Positions 34,023 to 41,238 of a stretch of DNA of 64,000 bases are shown here, in pieces. Origin of the DNA: Candidatus Kouleothrix ribensis (GTDB lineage: Bacteria; Chloroflexota; Chloroflexia; Chloroflexales; Roseiflexaceae); NCBI GenBank assembly GCA_016722075.1, contig JADKGW010000001.1:5270001-5334000 (forward strand), written 5' to 3'. A model generated the notes under the pieces. It saw only the letters and a program-made list of their open reading frames with translations, had not been told where the DNA came from and searched no databases. Position numbers and translations under genes: made by a program. Numbering within the stretch: the stretch's first letter is position 1; each line of letters opens with the position of its first letter.

Positions 34023-36155
34023 CTAGGCCACTGGCTTGGTCGCCTTCACCACAATATTCACGAAGGTCTGCTCATCGCCGCGCAGCTGGTCGTTGCGCTG
34101 GTCGGCCCAGCGAAACGCGCGCACGCCCAGGTTGATCGGGTTGAACAGGCTGCCGCTGTTGCGCTCGCCGCGGAAGCGGTCGGCCGAGTCGCGCAGCTTC
34201 TCGGGCAGCAAGTTCAGCTCGATCAGCGGCTTGCCGATGCTGTAGACAATGAAGTGGATGAACGGGAAGGCGTAGTGGGTCTGCTGCTCGAGCGCTTCGA
34301 TCTGGAAGCCCGCGCCGCTGATGACACTGTGCAGCTCGGCCGGCGTGTACAGGCGCCAGTGGTTGCTCCACAGCCCAGTGATCGGCCCAGCGTTGCGGAT
34401 TGGGCGCAGCCCGAGCGCCTCGATCGCCTTATTGATCGGATCCCACAGCAGCGGGTAGTTGGCGTGCGGCACGCTCAGCGCCAGCGTACCGCCGGGCTTG
34501 AGCACCCGGAACACCTCGCGCATGGCCACACGATCTTCGGCCAGGTGCTCGAGCACCTCGCTCATCAGCACCTTATCGAAGCTCTGGTCGGCGAATGGCA
34601 GGGTGTGAATATCGACGCGCGCGAGCCGCGCATCGACGCCCTCGCGCTCGGCCCACTCGAGCCGGCCAACATCGCCGTCGACGCCGACGATATTCAGGTT
34701 GCGCAGGCGGCTCATCATCATCATATACACGCCCATGCCACAGCCGCAGTCGAGCACGCTCTCGCCGTCGTGCAGATCGAGGTGATCGATCAGCGTGATC
34801 GCACGGCGCCGAAAGGCCATATCGGCCTCGTTCTGCAGCAGCTGGGTCAGCTGGGCGCGGTCGGAGTCGGATAGGTTGGCGTGGCGCGGGTTGGGCTGGT
34901 ATGGCGCCAGTGCCGGTGTCGATAGCAGCGAGCCGGCGCTAACCGCCTGGAGCGTGTTGCGCGCCTGGGTGCGCGCGGCGTCGATCGCCGGTAGGCGCGC
35001 TGCGGCCGGGCTGCGCCGGGCGTGTACCAGCCGCTCGAGCAGCGCCTCGTACTCATCGAGCGCACGTTGGGTGCTGAACAGCATCTGCATGCGCTCGCGT
35101 GTGGGCCGGTAGGGTGCTGGGTCGTTCAGCACCGCCACGATCCCCGCCGCCAGCGTGCGCGGGTCGCGCGGGGCCACCAGCCGGCCGAACCCGGTGACCT
35201 GCACCACCTCGCGCGCGCCGGGGATGTCGGCCGTCACCAGTGGTGTGCCGCTCATAAGCGCCTCGATCTGGACGCTTGGGAAGCAATCGGTGCGCGAGGG
35301 CAGCGCGAACAGGTCGCACATCGCGTAGAAATTCGCCATCTGCTGTGGGTCGCGGATCAAGCCCAGGATGCTGATCGCGTCGGCGTGCTGGTCGAGCAGG
35401 TGCTTCCAGCGCTCGAAGAACGGCTCATAGACGACGTGCGTCTCGCCGGCATACACGAAGTGCGCGTCGGGGATGTGCTCGAGCACCAGCGGCACCGCGC
35501 GCAGCAGAAAGTCGAAGCCCTTCTCCTCGACGAAGCGCCCGGCGAAGCCGATCAGGCGCTTGCCGGTGAGGCCCAGGTCGTGTTTCCAGGCGGCAATCGC
35601 CGCAGGCTGTGGTGTGGGCAGCTCGACTGGCGGGTAGATCGCGTCGAGCTTACGCGTGATCGGCGCCAGGAACGCCGAGTGCTGGCCGTAGTCGGCGCTA
35701 TGCACCACCACGCGCGTCGAAAGCTGCATACCCATGGTCATGGTTGTATCCATAGCGCGCTGAATCGCCTGGTTGAACAACCCGGCCGGCATCACCACGT
35801 CGCCCTGGTGGGTCACGATCGAGGGCTTGCCCAGCGCGCGCGCCAGCGCCGTGACCAGCATCAGCTCGGGCATGGGCGTATGGATATGCACAATATCGTG
35901 CTCGGCGATCAGCCGCGCGGCAGTGGCCGGGAAGCCGGGCATAAGCACCGTGCGGCTGACGCGTGCCACAAACGGCAGGCGCACGACGCGCACGCCATGC
36001 ACCCACTCTTCGAGCGCCAGATCGCTGGTATGCTGCGAGGTCAACACCGTCACGGTGTGGCCGCGTGCCACCAGGCCCTCGGCGATCCGTTTGGCATACG
36101 CGGTCAGGCCGGTCCAGTGCGGGTGGTAAAATGTCAGGGTTACCAGAATCTTCAT
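34023..36155 (-). CDS. Fusion of GT4 glycosyltransferase and SAM-dependent methyltransferase
   Basis: A 710-residue fusion. Residues 1-385 are a GT-B glycosyltransferase family 4 enzyme: YHPHWTGLTAYAKRIAEGL acceptor loop, GFAGRFVEEKGFD, and the donor-site ALPSRTDCFPSVQIEALMSGTP with the E-x7-E-like motif. A linker of about 55 residues follows. Residues 440-710 are a class I methyltransferase with motif I VLDCGCGMGVYM, acidic VGVDGD, and SEVLEHL (type 11). One chain could add and then methylate a sugar on a lipid or polysaccharide. It has its own TTGTCA/TATAAT promoter. Fusions of these activities are known in glycan clusters but this gene stands alone. Confidence 0.87.
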   Translation of the reverse strand: MKILVTLTFYHPHWTGLTAYAKRIAEGLVARGHTVTVLTSQHTSDLALEEWVHGVRVVRLPFVARVSRTVLMPGFPATAARLIAEHDIVHIHTPMPELMLVTALARALGKPSIVTHQGDVVMPAGLFNQAIQRAMDTTMTMGMQLSTRVVVHSADYGQHSAFLAPITRKLDAIYPPVELPTPQPAAIAAWKHDLGLTGKRLIGFAGRFVEEKGFDFLLRAVPLVLEHIPDAHFVYAGETHVVYEPFFERWKHLLDQHADAISILGLIRDPQQMANFYAMCDLFALPSRTDCFPSVQIEALMSGTPLVTADIPGAREVVQVTGFGRLVAPRDPRTLAAGIVAVLNDPAPYRPTRERMQMLFSTQRALDEYEALLERLVHARRSPAAARLPAIDAARTQARNTLQAVSAGSLLSTPALAPYQPNPRHANLSDSDRAQLTQLLQNEADMAFRRRAITLIDHLDLHDGESVLDCGCGMGVYMMMMSRLRNLNIVGVDGDVGRLEWAEREGVDARLARVDIHTLPFADQSFDKVLMSEVLEHLAEDRVAMREVFRVLKPGGTLALSVPHANYPLLWDPINKAIEALGLRPIRNAGPITGLWSNHWRLYTPAELHSVISGAGFQIEALEQQTHYAFPFIHFIVYSIGKPLIELNLLPEKLRDSADRFRGERNSGSLFNPINLGVRAFRWADQRNDQLRGDEQTFVNIVVKATKPVA

Positions 36156-36259
36156 TGTTTCCTCTGTCGGGGTCAGGGGTTAGGTGCTGGATGCGCGTCA
36201 TCCTGGCCTCACGGCCTAACCCTTGTGTAGATCGCCGCAGCTTATGGCGTAGGCGCTCT

Positions 36260-36288
36260 ATTATACCGGCAGCTCGCCCGGCTGACAA
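36260..36288 (-). promoter_or_regulatory. Promoter of the GT4-methyltransferase gene
   Basis: TTGTCA (36288-36283), 17 bp, TATAAT (36265-36260) on the minus strand. Confidence 0.7.
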
Positions 36289-36350
36289 AACCGTGGCTTT
36301 GCGAAGGTGTTCACTGTTGGGGTACAGGGACGCAGACAGCGTACGCTACG

Positions 36351-36381
36351 TCCGCGTTCGTCCGTGCTCGTCCGCATCCCA
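36351..36381. repeat. Dispersed copy of the GCGGACGAAC repeat (reverse orientation)
   Basis: On the minus strand this reads as GGGATGCGGACGAGCACGGACGAACGCGGA-like, matching the degenerate end of the 35-bp array at 20121-20150. It lies in the 422-bp gap between divergent genes; a 9-bp stem (CGGCTTTGC/GCAAAGCCG, about 36408-36443) follows it. Confidence 0.65.
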
Positions 36382-36578
36382 ACCCCGTACGTTTGCACAG
36401 GTACGGCTTTGCCGGCCACAGCCGCAGCCCGCAAAGCCGGGTGCGCTGGCACACAGATTGCTGCTGGCCATAGTAATTGGCCATTCAGGCGCCATGAGTG
36501 GTGCTGGCAGGCGTATCTTCGCATACGCGCCGGCCGTTTTCCTTCTGAGCAATGCTGAAGGCGTGAGGAGATGCCGCG

Positions 36579-36971
36579 ATGCGGGCGAATATTCTGATCG
36601 TCGAAGAGAGCCCCGATCTGTGCCGCCTGTTCGAGCACATGCTGCTTGCAGATGGCTACCTGGTGCAGACCTACCCCGACTGGCAGGCAGCCGACCAGGC
36701 GTTGGCGCAGCGCGAACCCGACCTGATCATCTTCGATTGGGTGCCTGCCAACAGCGCCGGGTATACCTGGGCCGAGGCGCTGGCGAACGCCGAGGACACC
36801 GCGCTCATCCCCATTCTGTTTGTATGTGGCGACCCGCCGCAGCGCACGACGCTCGAGGTGCTGGGCAGCGCCGGAATCTCGGTGATCGAGAAGCCCTTCG
36901 ATATCTTCGTGTTCCGCAAGCGCGTGGCCGCCCTGCTGGGCATCCGCGAGCGCGCGCTCGGCATGAGCTAG
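36579..36971 (+). CDS. Stand-alone response-regulator receiver domain (atypical)
   Basis: A 130-residue single receiver domain. The phosphoacceptor Asp53 (LIIFDW) and Lys105 (IEKPFD) are present. The usual acidic pair is Glu9-Glu10, and the switch Thr/Ser is Cys83 (FVCGD), so signalling may be altered. GAGGAG is eight bases upstream of ATG 36579. There is no output domain and no histidine kinase nearby. It shares length and pattern with the receiver at 38706, on the other side of the FGYP-repeat gene. Confidence 0.82.
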   Translation: MRANILIVEESPDLCRLFEHMLLADGYLVQTYPDWQAADQALAQREPDLIIFDWVPANSAGYTWAEALANAEDTALIPILFVCGDPPQRTTLEVLGSAGISVIEKPFDIFVFRKRVAALLGIRERALGMS

Positions 36972-37093
36972 TGCGCCATTGAGGAATTTCGAAGCCTCTG
37001 GCCGGTATCCCGGCGCCCGTTTGCCCCGGCTACCCAATCCGCCCCTGGCGCTCAATGGCAATCAGTAGCCAGCCAGAGCCGTCGATTGTGAGC

Positions 37094-37122
37094 TTGACAA
37101 CTACTCGCCCCACTCGTATGAT
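37094..37122 (+). promoter_or_regulatory. Promoter of the FGYP-repeat secreted protein
   Basis: TTGACA (37094-37099), 17 bp, TATGAT (37117-37122), about 65 bases upstream of ATG 37189. Confidence 0.7.
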
Positions 37123-37188
37123 AAGTGTCCATAGAGTTTTTCGCTCCTATTCGTCGCCCAGATCGCATTGAAATTGCGGGGAACGGCT

Positions 37189-38556
37189 ATGAAGGCCTGC
37201 TTTGCGCGGACAACTCGGCTGCGCTGGGTTGCGGTGCTGCTTGCCCTGATGCTCTCGGCGGCAGTGCTGCCAGAGGCACGTGCGCAAAATACGCTGCGCT
37301 ATTTCTCGCAGACGCGTCACTATCTGCGCGGGGCGTTTCGCTCGTTCTGGGAGCGCAACGGCGGCGTGGCCACATTCGGCTACCCGGTAACCGAAGAGTA
37401 CATCCGCAACGCCGATGGGCGGATCGTGCAGTACTTCGAGCGCGCGCGCTTCGAGCTGACAATCAACGGCAACCAGGCGGTCGTCAATCTGGGCAGGCTC
37501 GGCGCCGAGATCACCGGCAACCGGATCTTCCCGCAGGTGCCGCCGTTCCAGAGCAATCCCGCGCGCCTGTACTTCAGCGAAACCGGCCATAGCCTGTTTG
37601 GTGCGTTTAAGTCGACATGGGAGGCGCGTGGGCGCACGGCCATCTTCGGTGTGCCGATCAGCGAAGAGATCAACGAGCAGCTGGCCGACGGGCGCTGGCA
37701 TACCGTCCAATACTTCGAGCGCGCGCGCTTCGAGCTGTGGCCCGGCGGCGTGCGGCTGGGGTTGCTCGGGCGTGCGCTGGCACCGGCCCAGCTGCTGGCA
37801 CCCTGGCCCCCCGAGGCCGCGCCACCTGGCCCGCTGAACGAGAACGGCGAGCCGCGCCCACCCGCGCCGGCGCCGCCAACCCCTGTGCCGCCGCCGCCGC
37901 CGGCCGGCGACCCTGGTAAGCTTGGCACGATCATTCATCAGGGGCTGGGCGTGCGCGGCAACGGCACGATCACGCCGCTGGCCGCCCCGGCCGGCGTTGG
38001 CTTTACCTTCACCGCTGCGGGCTACGACCCGGCTGAGCGCGTGGGGGTGTGGTTGACGCGCCCCGGCAAGGGCGGCGTCGAGGCGATCGACCCACGGCTG
38101 GTCAGCAGCGACGGCCGTGGCAATATCAGGGTTGTGTTCACCACCTCAGCCAGCACCGAGGGGATCTGGACAATCACCGGCCAGGGGGCCAGCACCGGCC
38201 GTAGTGTCACAGCGCCGTTCAAGCTCACGCGCGACTACCTGGCGCCGCTGGGTACGGCGCGGCCGGCCAGCCGCAACGGCGCGGTAACGCCGGCCGAGGG
38301 TGGGCGTTCGACGATCTTCGCGCTCAGCGGCACCGGCTTTCGGGCCAGCGAGGTGCTGGATCTATGGATCACCTCGCCCGACGGTATCTATGTGCTCACA
38401 TCGGCGCGCGCCGACGCGCGTGGGCGGATCGGCTACTCGCCCGGCATGCTGGTGCAATTTGGCGCGCAGAACCCCACCGGCGTCTATGGCTACCACTACC
38501 TCGGCACACGGAGCGGCCGGCGGGTTGATCTATACTTTACGTTTAATGGGAAATAA
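37189..38556 (+). CDS. Secreted protein with two FGYP repeats and Ig-like domains
   Basis: A 455-residue exported protein. The signal peptide is about 1-27 (VLLALMLSAAVLPEARA). Two repeats (about 30-110 and 118-200) follow the pattern YFS.T.H.L.GAF.S.WE..G..A.FG.P(V/I)(T/S)EE...VQYFERARFEL, as in the L,D-transpeptidase at 23057. A Pro-rich linker (about 215-245) leads to two beta-sandwich domains (about 250-455) with repeated GFTFTAAGYDPAERV.VW and GTGFRASEVLDLWI motifs. No catalytic motif is seen. Likely an envelope-associated binding or structural protein. An upstream TTG at 37168 is disfavoured. Confidence 0.78.
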   Translation: MKACFARTTRLRWVAVLLALMLSAAVLPEARAQNTLRYFSQTRHYLRGAFRSFWERNGGVATFGYPVTEEYIRNADGRIVQYFERARFELTINGNQAVVNLGRLGAEITGNRIFPQVPPFQSNPARLYFSETGHSLFGAFKSTWEARGRTAIFGVPISEEINEQLADGRWHTVQYFERARFELWPGGVRLGLLGRALAPAQLLAPWPPEAAPPGPLNENGEPRPPAPAPPTPVPPPPPAGDPGKLGTIIHQGLGVRGNGTITPLAAPAGVGFTFTAAGYDPAERVGVWLTRPGKGGVEAIDPRLVSSDGRGNIRVVFTTSASTEGIWTITGQGASTGRSVTAPFKLTRDYLAPLGTARPASRNGAVTPAEGGRSTIFALSGTGFRASEVLDLWITSPDGIYVLTSARADARGRIGYSPGMLVQFGAQNPTGVYGYHYLGTRSGRRVDLYFTFNGK

Positions 38557-38705
38557 TCCTTCCTGCAGCACTCGTCCATACTCACCTTGATCTGCGGCGC
38601 AGGAAGTATCTGCTCAACGACCTGAGCGTAGGGGGATGCCGAGTGAGCCGCCCCCATCCGGCACTCAAAGGCTGAGCCGATACCACGTACATGCGGAGCG
38701 CTGCG

Positions 38706-39095
38706 ATGAATGGATATGTGCTGATCGTCGAGAATGAGGCCGATATCGCCGATGTGATGCGGCGCTATCTTGAATTCGAGGGCTTTACGACCGTGTGCGT
38801 CGCAACCTGCGCCGAGGCGCGCGCGGCCTGCGCCGATCAGCTGCCCGAGCTGATCGTGCTCGATTGGCACCTGCCGGATATCGATGGCGACGAGTGGGCC
38901 GAGGAGCTGCGCGCGCACGGTGCCACGGCTGATATTCCGATTATTATGATGACCGGCGGCTACCCTACACCCGAGCTGATCGGGCAGCTGCGTCACGCGC
39001 GCATCCCCCTGCTGATCAAGCCATTCTCGCTCAACGAGCTGGTCGCGTCGATTAAGGGTTTCGCCAACCGCGAACGCGCGGTTGGCGCGCTTTGA
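38706..39095 (+). CDS. Stand-alone response-regulator receiver domain
   Basis: A 129-residue receiver starting MNGYVLIVENEADIAD at 38706, with GGAG upstream. Asp53 (VLDWHLPD), Thr83 (MMTGG) and Lys105 (LIKPFS) are all in place, so it should be phosphorylatable. The acidic pocket uses Glu9 and Glu11. It has no output domain. It may act on a partner in trans, as CheY or Spo0F do; no kinase is nearby. Confidence 0.85.
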   Translation: MNGYVLIVENEADIADVMRRYLEFEGFTTVCVATCAEARAACADQLPELIVLDWHLPDIDGDEWAEELRAHGATADIPIIMMTGGYPTPELIGQLRHARIPLLIKPFSLNELVASIKGFANRERAVGAL

Positions 39096-39163
39096 GCGGC
39101 CCGCAAGCTGGCACACGGCCTGTGGCGGCCTACGCCACGCTGCCCTAGCGCAGCGGCGCGGCG

Positions 39164-40342
39164 CTACCCCATCCGCGCGATCCACTTCTGCGGGTTGCGG
39201 ATCTCGTCCATGCTCGGCAGGTGCTCGGGGCGCTCCCACACCCGGTTGATGAACGCCACGCCGCGCTGCTCGGCTACCGCATTCACGAACGCCTCGCCTT
39301 GCTTATACTGCGCCAGCTTCAAATCCATGCCGGTGATCCGGTTGAAGATCTCCTCGAACAGCGGGCGGCCCTGCTGGCGCTGCTGTACGCGATCTTCGAT
39401 CTGGCGGAAGCTCGGTAGCAACTGCTCGCCGATCGCGTTCATGATATGGTTTGAGTAGCCCTCGACTAGCGACATGAGCGCCTGGAGCTGGTCGAAGATG
39501 CGCTGCTGCTCGGGCGTGAGCATGCGCTCGATCCAGTGCTGCCCGCCGGTTTTGCGCCCGACCAGCCGGCCAAGCAGCTGCGGCAGCCCGCCGCCGGCTG
39601 CGGTAAGCTGATCGGAGAGCTGGCCCAGAAATTGGCGCAGCAAGTCGTTGAAGTAGTTGCGTACCCACGGGTAGGCCTCGAACTCGAACACGTGGGTGAC
39701 CTCGTGCAGCGCAATCCATAGCCGGAAGTCTTCGTCGCTCAGGCCGAGCTGCGTCTGCACCCGCGCGATATTCGGCTCGACGAAGTACAGCGCGCCGCGC
39801 ACCTCCGGGTCGGGCGAGAGCAGGCTCAGGTCGTACTGGCCCAGCACGCGCCGCGCCAGGAAGCCGAGCAGCAGGCCCATCTGCGAGCCAATGATCTTGC
39901 CGTTGATCTGGCCGATCGCGGCGCCCAGGCTGTTCTGGCGCGTGCCCAGCCGGGTGTACAGCTCTTCGATCGGCTGGAACACCACCGCGAACGAGCTGAA
40001 GTTGGCCTCGAGCCATTCGCGCCGGTCGACGACATACACGCGGCTGATCGGCTCGGGCAGCCGCACGTTCAGGTATTCGGCGATCAGCGGCTCGCTACGT
40101 TCGACCAGGCGCGTATACTGTTCGCGGCGGCGCGCGCGCTCGGGGATGCTGGCCTGTTCCCACTGCGACACGCGCAGCGCAAATGCGCGGGCCTGCTCCC
40201 AGTCGATCAGGCCGGTGGGCTGGCTGGCGGCCGGCCGGGCCGCTATGCGCGAGGCGACGTAGCGCACGCCGTAGCCGGCAACCACACCAAGCAGCAGCAC
40301 GGTGCCCAGGCGGCGAAGGTCGGGGTTCGGTTTGGTTGGCAC
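39164..40342 (-). CDS. DUF2342 zinc-dependent metalloprotease-like protein
   Basis: A 392-residue protein starting at GTG 40342 (GAAAGGA upstream). A short hydrophobic segment (about 11-30) may anchor it. The zincin motif HEVTHVFEFEAYPWVRNY (about 217) gives the HExxH zinc site. The family was named coenzyme F420 biosynthesis associated, but that link is only by genome co-occurrence. The C-terminal half is helical (QLLGRLVGRKTGGQHWIERMLTPEQ). Peptidase activity is plausible; its substrate is unknown. Confidence 0.83.
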   Translation of the reverse strand: MPTKPNPDLRRLGTVLLLGVVAGYGVRYVASRIAARPAASQPTGLIDWEQARAFALRVSQWEQASIPERARRREQYTRLVERSEPLIAEYLNVRLPEPISRVYVVDRREWLEANFSSFAVVFQPIEELYTRLGTRQNSLGAAIGQINGKIIGSQMGLLLGFLARRVLGQYDLSLLSPDPEVRGALYFVEPNIARVQTQLGLSDEDFRLWIALHEVTHVFEFEAYPWVRNYFNDLLRQFLGQLSDQLTAAGGGLPQLLGRLVGRKTGGQHWIERMLTPEQQRIFDQLQALMSLVEGYSNHIMNAIGEQLLPSFRQIEDRVQQRQQGRPLFEEIFNRITGMDLKLAQYKQGEAFVNAVAEQRGVAFINRVWERPEHLPSMDEIRNPQKWIARMG

Positions 40343-40407
40343 GGTAGATCCTTTCGGTAGGTTTGAGTTTTGAGTATTCTAGAACTTACGCAGTTGGTGT
40401 GCCGCGC

Positions 40408-40495
40408 CTTCGGCAGAGCGGTACTTTTTCTTTAGTGTGTACGGTTTTCCGCGCGCAGCGCGGAAAACCGTACACACGAGCTGCCGCAGGCAAAA
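40408..40495. repeat. Intergenic palindromic element with a 20-bp perfect hairpin
   Basis: CTTCGGCAG (40408-40416) and CTGCCGCAGGCAAA (from 40481) bracket a hairpin whose arms 40435-40454 and 40458-40477 match over 20 bp with a 3-nt loop. A related element with a different hairpin lies at 63216-63300. Confidence 0.75.
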
Positions 40496-40582
40496 AGCGT
40501 GGCCTTGGGAATCCTCTGGGCAACGCCAGACAACGCGACTGCGTCGTACATGGTTTACATCAACCCAAAACTCAAAACAGGC

Positions 40583-40846
40583 TCACTCGCTATAGGTGGG
40601 CGGCTTCTGGCCACGGCGCAGGAACGAGTCGCGCACCATCGTCTTAATATCATCATCGGTGATCAGGTAGGTCTCGAAGCTCGACTCGCCAATCGCGTGG
40701 CGCTCGGGCACGCGGCCCTGTAGCACCAGCCCGTCTTCGGTCTCGACGATCCGGATGTCGGAGTAGCCATGCTCGTCGATGAAATGCCCGAGCGCGCGCA
40801 ACACATCCTGGTAGTCGGTCTGCTTCATGCCACGGAAGATTCTCAT
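40583..40846 (-). CDS. Small protein, paralog of the upstream gene
   Basis: An 87-residue protein. It shares DYxxxLRALGHFI(D/Q).(H/E)...(I/V)...E...G.V(L/I).G with the upstream gene, so the two are tandem duplicates. The start at 40846 overlaps the upstream stop as ATGA, showing translational coupling; an in-frame GTG at 40855 is the alternative. It ends RRGQKPPTYSE. I do not recognise the family; two alpha-beta units and a charged tail suggest a small adaptor or regulator, which is a guess. Confidence 0.75.
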   Translation of the reverse strand: MRIFRGMKQTDYQDVLRALGHFIDEHGYSDIRIVETEDGLVLQGRVPERHAIGESSFETYLITDDDIKTMVRDSFLRRGQKPPTYSE

Positions 40847-41112
40847 CCCAGCCACCCCCGTTTCGCCGGCTGATCGCGCTGGCGCTGATCGTGGAGATCC
40901 TGGATGATCTTGCGTACGTCTTCGTGCGAGAGCACAAAGTCGGCCGGTACGCGGATAAAGCCCTGGGCGGTGCTCTTGAATGTTAGCCCGGCGATCACCC
41001 AGCCACGGTCGAACTCTGTCAAGATCACTTCACTGAGGTGCTCGTGCTGGATGAAGTGGCCAAGCGCACGTAGCAGCTCGGGGTAGTCGATCCGCTCGTG
41101 TTGTCCAGGCAT
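40843..41112 (-). CDS. Small protein, first of two coupled paralogs
   Basis: An 89-residue protein starting MPGQHERIDYPELLRALGHFI. The start at 41112 is preferred over ATG 41118 because GGAAGG is then eight bases upstream. The middle (GWVIAGLTFKSTAQGFIRVPADFVLS) is beta-rich and the end helical and basic. It forms an operon with the paralog, overlapping by ATGA. Function unknown. Confidence 0.75.
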   Translation of the reverse strand: MPGQHERIDYPELLRALGHFIQHEHLSEVILTEFDRGWVIAGLTFKSTAQGFIRVPADFVLSHEDVRKIIQDLHDQRQRDQPAKRGWLG

Positions 41113-41147
41113 ACGCATGTCCTTCCGACGACGATGGTGTTCGTAAT

Positions 41148-41198
41148 GTTGCAGGCTGGCAGGTGTATGTTCGAACGTTCAAGCCTGCAACCTGCCAG
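41148..41198. repeat. Two interleaved inverted repeats (pseudoknot-like order)
   Basis: Arm A GTTGCAGGCT (41148-41157) matches 41182-41191, and arm B CTGGCAGGT (41156-41164) matches 41190-41198, in the order A-B-A'-B'. It lies between the coupled paralogs and selB. It could be alternative folds or just part of the GTTGCAGG repeat family. Confidence 0.5.
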
Positions 41199-41238
41199 GG
41201 TTATGCATGACGATATACTCGCGAACTGGCCCGCTCGG

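Noticed and set aside
41119..41238. Riboswitch upstream of a gene
   Set aside because: The interleaved repeats lie downstream of selB and upstream of the small paralogs, but the words recur in other gaps, so a repeat family is the simpler explanation.
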